The notes below the pieces were generated by a model, which was not told where the DNA came from, did not search any database, and saw nothing but the letters and a program-made list of their open reading frames with translations. A program made the position numbers and the translations under genes. This document shows, piece by piece, positions 57,901-64,000 of a stretch of DNA of 64,000 nt; position 1 is the stretch's first letter; every line of letters begins with the position of its first letter. The stretch is from Axinella damicornis (Eukaryota; Porifera; Demospongiae; Axinellida; Axinellidae), in contig OZ007507.1 in NCBI GenBank assembly GCA_963931865.1, forward strand, positions 2,634,077-2,698,076, in the 5' to 3' direction.

Positions 57901-60900
57901 GTGGTTGTACACCATGCTCTTGAGTTCTTCAGTGGTTCTGTAAATGGAGCAGAGGTATGAGAGCGTGGCTGTTCACAGGTATATTGCTGGCTGTGAGGTG
58001 CGGGGTCATTCAAAGTATGTTCATCACGGAAGACTAATAGTGTGCTACTTCACAGCTATGTACACATGTACATAATCACAACACTATGTCGTAGTGTCTG
58101 AAAGTACATCCTTCCCCCCCCCCCCCCCCCCCCCCCCGAACCACAGATGATTGTGTTGGTTGATTTTGCTTTTAGTGATATGCCCACCCTGAGTGACCGC
58201 AACCCGTCACTATCCCGCTGAATATTGCCAGCACGCCATTCCTTCAGTGAGCATGAGAAAAGCAACTGTAGTTACAAATACTTTGCTAATTTAAAATTTG
58301 TTTGTAGAGGACATCTGGCCAGCTGGAATTCAAGCCTCTTACCTGTGTAGGCTAGGTACATGTACTAATTGCCTTTAAGCTCGACCAGTCACATATCACA
58401 TATCTAGCCTTGTTCCCAGGCCGTTCCTACCACCAGTATTTGATCGCTTCCAGTATGAAATACGGCAGGGGAAGGCCTGGGAGACATCAGGTAGACACGT
58501 GGTAGACACATGGAGGGCCCAACAAAGAATATCCTGTCTTGTACTATCCGTCCAAAGGCTGAATGTCAGAGCGTTCGTAAGGTAGACAATCGATACTGTT
58601 CGTTGTTCACAATGCTGGGGACAGATCGACATAAAACAGGTATTATAATGGTTGGGCACCGCCCCCGTGTGTCTGCCATCTGTCTACCTGACGTCATCGC
58701 ACGTGACCACATCTCGAAGGTGTATGTCATACTGGAAGTGATCAAAATTAATGCTGGCAGTGGGAACAGCCTGGGAACGAGGCTATCACATATCCTCTTG
58801 TCTAGAAACAAGGCACCACTGTCACACACACACATCTTACTACTGGGTGGGCACATTCTGAGAAGAACCCCAACCCAGTTTGAGTAGACATAGCCTCGTT
58901 CCCAGGCGCTTGGTAATTGGGGAGAATTACCGAGCGCCTGGGAACGAGGCTAGGGTAGACACTATGCTGCGTTGCCCATAGGTGACACTCCCGTACAATT
59001 CACAGTCTAAACATTTCATGTAAACTAAGTAAGAAACATCATGTAATATTTGCCAACATTTCTCAGTATTGATCTGTGCAGTTTATCATGTATATCATGA
59101 CAGCCATACGGATCAAAGGCATGCCCGCACCAAGCAAGTACATAAATACAACAGCACACCATGTGCTGAACTTCCTGCTCTGCAGTTGTACGTACACTAC
59201 TAGAAGCCAGAACGTTTTTCCACTAACGTACGTATAGTCTGCAGTGACTGAGGTACTCATTCCTGAGGTTCTGAATTAAAAGCTTTCACATGGACTGTGT
59301 AATTTGGGTTTGCACCACAGAGGGCCAGTGGCACCACAGAGGTATTGTGAGTGGTACTGGATGGTTGCAAAAAACTAGCAAAGAAGGAGAATCACACACC
59401 CTTCGCTCTCCCTCTGCCATGGCCAGCTAGTTCTCAGGATGATAATTAATTTGGCATAGCAATCAGACCCCATGAATGTTTCGTGCAAGCAGTTCCTATG
59501 CAACCGTTGCTATGGCTACACCAATCAGATTTCACAACTGAATAAGGTTGCCGTGCTACAAACCCGCTAGAACACCCCCTAGAAGTACTGAGTAATACAC
59601 TATAGACACTAGACTTGTAACCGCTTGGGCTGTGTCCTAGTGGTTTATCCTGAAACTGTCTCATGTACCAGCAAACGTTTCTTGGTCGTGGTTGAACTAT
59701 ACCCTTTCTCACTTACTGCCATGCCATCGTCTCTGGGCTTAATGAAGAAAATACCCCCAGCCTCTTCTGTGCACTGTCATAGGCGTAGAGTACCAGGAGG
59801 GAAAGAAGGTAGGTCTTGGGTCTTCCCATGCCACTGGTGTTCCTTGGCCACTTGATGTCCCGCCACGCCTTTGCTCTCCTGATGAACTCCCTTCTGAAGT
59901 TCTGCGTCTGCAAACAGTGGCAAAATAGTAACCATTCGTTCTGTAGTAAAACTGTTGTTGTTGGTGCTGGTTTGTGTGTGTGTTTATGTGCGTGCATGTG
60001 TGTGTGAAACAAAACTTGTGGGTTGAGAGTCACTAAACGTACTGAAAAACATCCCTCCTTTTTTGATCTTTCAAGTTTACCTGGTTAGACTGCTGTTTGA
60101 TAAACTGTAGTTGCCATTTTGAACTTGAAGATAAGAATCTGCAAATGTAAACATGGTACTGTGTATATGTATATACGCAAGTGAGTTTATGAAATGAGTA
60201 CTAACTGGTTTGGCTAACAGAGCATACAATTGCTGAGAGAGTAAGAAATGGATCCAAGTGAGATTTGAACCAGTACCTTGAATTAGCCTCGTTCCCAGGC
60301 GATCGGTAATTTGGTAATTTACAGAGCGCCTGGGAACGAGGCTACTTCTGAAGGCAAACCACATGTAGCAGCAGTTGCCTAGAGGCCTTAACTGAATTCC
60401 AACGGATCCTCACCCCTTCTTGTCATCTGCTCCTTTAGTCATGGGTCTCGGTGACTTACGAGTATTAATAGTGTCTTGAGTTAAAATCTCAGCACATACG
60501 CATGCAGCACTCGGCACACATGGACAGTTGATAATAGTGCTGGGCATCTATGTATGAACCATTTATGGCAGCATTCGTTCTGAGCACAACCAGCACATCA
60601 AGACCCTGTTAGCCCCATGAATGGTAATGAATTGCCAAGTGAATAAGGAATAAATTTGTAGAAAAGGTTCTTTCATTGGAGGAACAACTGCTCCTCACCT
60701 GTATCTGTTCTGAGGCTGTACGGACTCCAGGAACTTGAAAAGGTCTCCTGGCCTGCGCCAGTGTGGGCTCAGCAGGAGATCCACCTCTACCCCATCGTAC
60801 GTGAACTGCAAAGCATGAGCAGTGAGTTCAACAAAGTGGTAGGACTGAGATAGCTCTTCGTCTGAATGGAAGAACTTGTCGATCTTGCTCAACCAGTTTT

Positions 60901-61978
60901 CATAGCCTGCTTGCTCAGCCTCCATTGCACCTACATCTGGAAATGGGGTGTGGCAATACAAGGTATCTCATAATGAGGTCAGTGGTACTCACTAGTATTG
61001 CCAAGCATGGCATAGTGAGGCTGATGATCGTGTCCTATGAACTATTGTCCTTCATTGATCACATGAATGATGATGCAATATTGGTAGTTGATAGCTTTTC
61101 TTGTGAATGTTGCAGGCCGCCATTGCCAGTGATCGACTGAGCGAGGTTGCCACGTGGCATGAGCGTTAATTGGAACCAACTACGATACTTAGCTTGCGCT
61201 ATGGTGAGTTGCAACCAGGGTTGCAATGATAAAAAGAAACGTTTTGTGGAAGTTATGAGAGCGCAGCACACAGGCACATACACGCACAGGAATATGTGTT
61301 TGAGGAGAGTACCTGGGACTGAGGCTAAGTTGGAATGATGGTGACGCATGAAGGACATAGGCTTCGACGCAGTGCAGAGGCTTCATGTCGGTGTAAAGGC
61401 ATAGGGCTGAGACATGGCAGGCAAAAATATGGTTGAGCTCAGAGCATGTGGACAACATTTGCCAAAACTGTGTAACATACTGAGATTGGTGTTATGGCTG
61501 AGGGTAGTCTCGGTACCAGACCCTCCGTGTGTGAGGGTCTGGTACCGAGACTAGGCTGAGGGATGAGGCCCATGTGACAAAGTGATTACAGTTAACTGGG
61601 GGTAATATTTTGGCAGATGATATCGGAGGCTGCTCGTGGTTGCTAGCAGTTGTGCCTTAACAGCATGCAGGAGGTACTTATCCTGCACATGGTTGTCCAA
61701 TGAGGATACAACGTTCCTACACACCCCCCTTCGTCCCTCCTCCCACCCTTGCCACAGGCAGAGCTCTAACCAAGCAATCTAACCAGTACACAACAGCTGC
61801 ACTACCTTCAGAGTATATAATCAGATCCACATCAAATCTGCCTGGTAGTGTTGTGCCAAGTCCTAGTGCTCCACCCTGCAGCAGCTCATTGACCTTGATA
61901 CCACACTTGGCTTGGAGCTTTTCCTGTGGAAGGAGCCGATGGTCATCTTAGTATTATCCATACAAGAAGGAACCACTG

Positions 61979-62048
<70 letters not shown>

Positions 62049-63955
62049 ACTGCGCAGTAAAGAAGCATTCTGTCATGGCATGATTGACAAAAGCAACTTT
62101 GTCATTATGCTGAGAATGGCATGCATTATTTTGAATCCCATATAAGCGGGAGGGTGGTTATGAGCAATAACTCCCCCCCTCAGGGTACATGTACTTGTAG
62201 GGTTATGGCTCATATTCTCTCCCCCGTAGCCCAGGTGATAGCTATGAACCAATGAAGTTAGAAGAAACAATGCATGCATAGCGATAGTGTTGTCCGTAGC
62301 TACACGTAACAGACATAACAGTGTAATACGTGTTGAGGCGCTAGGCCCCTCCAATTCATTTGTAGTTATGTATGGAGAACATTCTACCAGCTACACCACT
62401 ATGTATGTACGTTCTTATGTACTATATGTAGCTATTTGCCACGCTGATGGCAATAAGCATATTTACCTTCAAGTGGTCAACTATTTCCTCCACTGCACTT
62501 TGTGCTTCTTCCAAGGTCTCAACAGCCACTGGTGACAGTGAAGTCCTTAGTGCCATAGCTGCCGTGTGACCAGTAAGAGATAGCTAGCTATTGCTATGCA
62601 CAGCTACGTACATGAGTGTGCCACTACGCAAATCTAGCTTCCAACACGCGGCATGCGATAAAGTAATCTTTCTGTGCACACACACAGTCCATAATAGTAT
62701 CTATTGTTGTCATGTGGTTAAGGTACACGCCTGAGATGTTTCGTACAATGGTTCGAGATACCCTAGCAATGCGTATTTGGAGAGAGTGTTTACTCAGCCA
62801 ATTTGTTGCTGATTGTTCAGACATCAGTTCTTTTGGCATCATCCTACCTTGAAGGGCTAGGTGGAATGTGGACTACCCTCTAGTGTTCACTTTACAGTTG
62901 GGAGGGGAGCTATGCATTGCATATTTGGGAGGTAGCCAATGTGGTATTTCTTCATTGAAGTGCTGTCTTCAAGTGGATAATAGTTGATTGGGGGTAACTC
63001 AATGTTGAAGGTCATCCAGAATTGTAATATTAGGCTGGAAGGTTGCCAGTGTTTTGGTACTTCTTACTTGACGTGCTGAGGCTTCAAGTGCACAATAGTT
63101 CATTGGGGGTGACTTAGTGAGGAGTCAATGTCACAGAATCAGAATATTTGCTCACAGGAAGAAATATGCACCTGGTAACGAGGTGCAAATAATTTCAAAT
63201 GACATGCATCAAATACGAAGTGTGCTTCATATGGAATTATAGCTTTTCCACTCCGTAGGATCAAAAGACTTCAGTGCTTAATATGGAGTAGCCTGGGACA
63301 AGAGTCAAACCTGTGCCTAAGAATGAATGAGCATTTATAAGTGCATGAGCTGTGCTTAATATTTCAAAAAATACATATTTAAGTATTGTGCACTTGAAGA
63401 CTCGGTATGAAATACTGTAGCCGCGTGTTTTTATGAGTAGCCATGAAACTTCACATCACTGCATGTGACTCGTACGTCGGAGAGGGTACGGCAACTAGTC
63501 ACTGTAAATGGACACAGGGTACTATAGTCCGTGTCTGTAACACTATGTTCAGTTGATGAGGAGCTGCCTGAACTACCTACGTGCTTCGTAGCTGGTCCAA
63601 AACTGTAACAATTTGCTTTCAGTGCACGCAAGAAGTTGCACGCAAGTGCAGACACGAAGTAACATGCAACTACGTACGTATGTATACACACGAGCATCAA
63701 CGTAATTATACCTGATGTGAACTATTGGTTGCTTACTTGAGCTGATTATCCATTGAAACGTTGTTGTTGTTCCACAGGTGTTCCTGGTGTGCTTCCGGAG
63801 CGGCTGACCGAGGGGATGCAGCCACAGCACTGTGCCCTCTCACTGGTCGGGGAACCCATCATGTACCCCGAGATCAATGCCTACGTCCGACTGCTTCACC
63901 AGAGGGGGATATCCACCTTCCTTGTCACAAACGCCCAGTTCCCAGATGCTATTAG
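39957..63955 (+). CDS. TYW1: TYW1, tRNA 4-demethylwyosine synthase (3' end outside window)
   Basis: Nine exons in frame: 39957-40097, 41447-41560, 41834-41935, 42430-42724, 47836-48023, 48396-48624, 49144-49315, 50210-50319 and 63778-63955, giving 509 residues; about the last third is beyond the edge. Order: an N-terminal membrane segment (about 3-37, as in animal TYW1); a flavodoxin domain with FMN loop [10 protein letters not shown] (about 76-85), [15 protein letters not shown] and [13 protein letters not shown]; an acidic linker; and the radical-SAM core with the cluster cysteines C405, C409 and C412 in [24 protein letters not shown] and [12 protein letters not shown] follow. The enzyme condenses N1-methylguanosine-37 of tRNA-Phe with a pyruvate-derived two-carbon unit in wybutosine synthesis. 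Intron 6 (48625-49143) begins GC. Intron 8 holds the OAS genes. An upstream in-frame ATG exists at 39840. Confidence 0.93.
40259..40720. mobile_element. TIR MITE in TYW1 intron 1
   Basis: The left end CTAGTCTAACAAGCTAGCCC is mirrored by GGGCTAGCCCGCTAGACTAG at the right. Inner inverted blocks are GGTCTAGAAACTTTGGACCA and its complement. No coding capacity. Confidence 0.75.
40996..41030. repeat. perfect 34-bp palindrome
   Basis: CATAGATAATAGAGCGT is followed directly by its complement around a single-base centre. Lies in TYW1 intron 1. Confidence 0.9.
41280..41357. repeat. hairpin element with constant loop motif
   Basis: Arms GGCCCAGCTTTTC and AAAGCTGGGC; loop ATCGTTTGCAGTACG; ends AGCCTGGTTCCC ... 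GGGAACGAGGCT. Same arm subtype as 28261-28341. Confidence 0.8.
41609..41661. repeat. hairpin element
   Basis: TAGTCTCGTTCCCAGGCTC pairs with GAGCCTGGGAACAAGGCTA. Lies in TYW1 intron 2. Confidence 0.85.
41731..41785. repeat. hairpin element
   Basis: TAGCCTCGTTCCCAGGCCA pairs with TGGCCTGAGAACGAGGCTA, 70 bp from the previous copy in the same intron. Confidence 0.85.
42035..42350. repeat. dispersed repeat (GGAAGCCTTC family), copy 1
   Basis: Contains clustered TTCCAATTCCCAGAAGAAGC and CGGAAGAAGCCTTCC motifs plus CGCACCTTTAAAATTGATGC at one end. An inverted relative is at 48050-48300, where the complement ATCAATTTTAAAGACGC is at the other end, and a fragment is at 48898-48960. Non-coding, TYW1 intron 3. 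Confidence 0.65.
42917..43745. repeat. 23-bp minisatellite, about 36 copies
   Basis: The unit starts CTCCACCTCCCTATACTCC and varies mainly at A/G in TATACTC versus TATGCTC and at CCC versus ACA. Because 23 is not a multiple of three and the unit lacks stops, all plus-strand frames stay open and yield a spurious Pro/Ser/Leu protein. Lies in TYW1 intron 4. Confidence 0.95.
43746..44221. other. MITE-like sequence abutting the DIRS relic
   Basis: Ends at CCGGTATACGGTA, with AT-rich AAATTT(T)GGCG motifs in inverted arrangement (44125-44215). It interrupts the retroelement's reverse transcriptase just after its catalytic YLDD motif. Nothing coding. Confidence 0.4.
44222..45435 (-). mobile_element. 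DIRS-type retroelement relic (gag-like and RT)
   Basis: In minus-strand order: a gag-like segment ([34 protein letters not shown]; and [19 protein letters not shown] zinc-binding cysteines near 44770-44860), then RT motifs [54 protein letters not shown] and, after a frameshift near 44325, YLDDF. This RT type with that gag is characteristic of DIRS-like elements. Stops, the frameshift and a triplicated internal segment (44636-44775) show it is dead. No tyrosine recombinase is visible. Confidence 0.7.
44636..44775. repeat. 41-bp tandem duplication inside the DIRS relic
   Basis: GGGGGGCGGGTGATCACCGC followed by CTTGCAGGCCACTGCT is repeated three to four times with one shortened copy. Confidence 0.9.
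45905..46500 (-). mobile_element. Ty3/Gypsy-type reverse transcriptase relic
   Basis: Minus strand, in shifting frames: [58 protein letters not shown] and [20 protein letters not shown]. This is the order of Gypsy RT: palm motif A, thumb, and the start of RNase H. About 130 bp of unrelated sequence (46250-46385) interrupts it, and the catalytic YxDD block is missing. Fully decayed. Confidence 0.65.
46501..47835. other. remainder of TYW1 intron 4
   Basis: 46500-46920 may be further retroelement debris: short direct repeat CCTTGATCACTCCACGA at about 46720-46755 and [16 protein letters not shown] in minus frames. From 46930 to the exon 5 acceptor I see nothing coding. Confidence 0.4.
48050..48300. 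repeat. dispersed repeat (GGAAGCCTTC family), copy 2
   Basis: Inverted relative of 42035-42350: ACGCGTCTTTAAATGGATGC at the left, CGGAAGGCTACTTCTGAGAA inside, ATCAATTTTAAAGACGC at the right. Lies in TYW1 intron 5. Confidence 0.6.
49481..50208. repeat. about 730-bp (CCCT)n tract ending at the exon 8 acceptor
   Basis: Almost purely C and T on the transcribed sense of TYW1. It runs straight into CCTCCCTAG, the acceptor of exon 8 at 50210. Long open frames on both strands are artefacts of the repeat. Confidence 0.95.
50320..51703. other. start of TYW1 intron 8
   Basis: No exon recognised. It holds a perfect hairpin TGTCTCGGCAC-CGAA-GTGCCGAGACA (50879-50904) and an (ACGT)-rich tract (50921-50950). 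Confidence 0.5.
51704..54345 (-). CDS. 2'-5'-oligoadenylate synthetase, copy C
   Basis: Eight exons: 54345-54226, 54121-54004, 53255-53006, 52716-52659, 52605-52445, 52365-52309, 52124-52011 and 51926-51704, giving 366 residues in frame. The nucleotidyltransferase core is intact: [17 protein letters not shown] with D71/D73, and the third carboxylate D136 in [11 protein letters not shown]. The helical half has [11 protein letters not shown], and the C-terminal OAS block [18 protein letters not shown] enzymes join ATP into 2'-5'-linked oligoadenylates. It differs from its neighbours by a basic N-terminus (GKRKKRKQ, possible nuclear signal) and by an extra exon (52124-52011). Without splicing at its AG/GTTTCC donor, the frame there stops at about 51968, so an alternative shorter C-terminus is possible. 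Third in the tandem array, 550 bp from copy B. Cell location and activator are unknown. Confidence 0.85.
53365..53850. repeat. dispersed repeat, copy 2
   Basis: Same family as 15434-16080, in the same orientation, with blocks such as CTCACCTTGGTGGTGGAGAT and TAACTCCTGG-related ends. Lies in OAS copy C intron 2. Confidence 0.8.
54896..56724 (-). CDS. 2'-5'-oligoadenylate synthetase, copy B
   Basis: Seven exons: 56724-56650, 56368-56251, 56144-55910, 55825-55768, 55689-55520, 55412-55365 and 55124-54896, giving 310 residues. Motifs in order: [17 protein letters not shown] (D56, D58), [11 protein letters not shown] (D116), [42 protein letters not shown], and the C-terminal [18 protein letters not shown] ending in [17 protein letters not shown]. 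All three catalytic Asp are present, so the enzyme should be active. It is the most compact copy (1.8 kb) and matches the family's single-unit length. Exon lengths 118, 58 and 48 nt are shared with copy A. It lies head to tail between copies A and C and antisense inside TYW1 intron 8. Confidence 0.88.
56725..57499. other. intergenic, OAS B/A
   Basis: Presumed promoter of copy B and 3' flank of copy A. A short triplicated GGCTAGCTATTAGTCTCCCC (56505-56560) lies in copy B intron 1 nearby. No further gene recognised. Confidence 0.4.
57500..62556 (-). CDS. 2'-5'-oligoadenylate synthetase, copy A
   Basis: Seven exons: 62556-62467, 61923-61806, 60936-60699, 60138-60081, 59907-59717, 57937-57890 and 57734-57500, giving 325 residues. 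Catalytic motifs: [17 protein letters not shown] (D61, D63) and [11 protein letters not shown] (D122). Then [39 protein letters not shown] and [18 protein letters not shown]. Exon number, phases and the 118, 58 and 48-nt exons match copy B, so these two are direct duplicates. Its introns are larger because they hold mobile elements: fold-back 58405-58785, hairpins 58891-58952, 60284-60344 and 61505-61553, and a GT tract. Predicted product: 2'-5'-oligoadenylates. Whether double-stranded RNA is needed cannot be read from the sequence. Confidence 0.88.
58116..58137. repeat. poly-C run
   Basis: About 22 C in the OAS copy A intron 5. Confidence 0.9.
58405..58785. mobile_element. fold-back element, family of 18317-18672
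   Basis: Starts TAGCCTTGTTCCCAGGCC and ends GCCTGGGAACGAGGCTA. Subterminal inverted motifs include CAGTATTTGATCGCTTCC and GGAAGTGATCAAAATTAATGCTG. Lies in OAS copy A intron 5. Confidence 0.7.
58891..58952. repeat. hairpin element
   Basis: TAGCCTCGTTCCCAGGCGCT and its complement, with inner GGTAATT/AATTACC pairing. Closely matches 60284-60344. Confidence 0.9.
60284..60344. repeat. hairpin element
   Basis: Same subtype as 58891-58952 (TAGCCTCGTTCCCAGGCG ... CGCCTGGGAACGAGGCTA). Lies in OAS copy A intron 3. Confidence 0.9.
61505..61553. repeat. hairpin element (TAGTCTCGG subtype)
   Basis: TAGTCTCGGTACCAGACCCTC pairs perfectly with GAGGGTCTGGTACCGAGACTA. Subtype shared with 10514-10561. Confidence 0.9.
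61980..62047. repeat. (GT)n microsatellite
   Basis: About 33 GT units in the first intron of OAS copy A. Confidence 0.95.
62557..63777. other. end of TYW1 intron 8 and OAS copy A 5' flank
   Basis: No exon recognised on either strand. The minus-strand promoter of OAS copy A should lie just right of 62556, but I see no clear TATA box. A loosely repeated motif, ATAGTTGATTGGGGGTAACT and ATAGTTCATTGGGGGTGACT (about 62980-63110), is present. Confidence 0.45.
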
Positions 63956-64000
63956 GTCACTTGCATCCTTCAGTACAATTTGGTGTTCTTTCCCATTGGA

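Overview
The window looks like part of a sponge (probably demosponge) nuclear genome. Genes are split into many short exons with GT-AG introns, two introns use GC-AG, and the sequence is crowded with small inverted-repeat elements, microsatellites and retroelement relics. The sponge call rests on animal-type frataxin, TYW1 and kinesin-7 genes beside three 2'-5'-oligoadenylate synthetase (OAS) genes of the compact single-domain kind known from sponges. It is an inference: no rRNA or mitochondrial marker is present.

Layout, left to right. (1) 1-0.2 kb: possibly the last exon of an unknown plus-strand gene. (2) 1.0-4.65 kb, minus strand: a six-exon frataxin gene. (3) 4.8-10.6 kb: a transposon-rich stretch with two inverted-repeat elements that each carry a decayed RecQ-like helicase fragment, a single-exon beta-trefoil (ricin-B-like) protein, a LINE remnant and several MITEs. 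(4) 11.4-39.6 kb, minus strand: one very large kinesin-7 (CENP-E-like) gene that I could follow in frame through 62 exons (about 1,756 residues). Its tail is built from a six-exon coiled-coil module of about 128 residues repeated five and a half times. (5) 39.96 kb to the right edge, plus strand: TYW1 (wybutosine synthesis), head to head with the kinesin across about 320 bp and running off the window after nine exons. Its intron 4 holds a 23-bp minisatellite and relics of a DIRS-type and a Ty3/Gypsy-type retroelement. Its 13.5-kb intron 8 contains three complete tandem OAS genes on the opposite strand.

The genes do not form one pathway. Frataxin serves mitochondrial iron-sulfur assembly, and TYW1 is itself a radical-SAM iron-sulfur enzyme. 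The kinesin is a predicted mitotic or cell-cycle motor; its shared promoter carries E2F/CHR/CCAAT-like sequences. The OAS genes belong to the nucleotidyltransferase family of innate immunity.

Most unusual points: the exon-module array in the kinesin tail, with a long pyrimidine tract before the same exon in every copy; the OAS cluster nested antisense in TYW1; a family of hairpin elements with constant ends and a constant loop; and the two terminal-inverted-repeat elements containing RecQ pieces. Exon borders were placed by eye from splice signals, reading phase and protein similarity, without transcript data.
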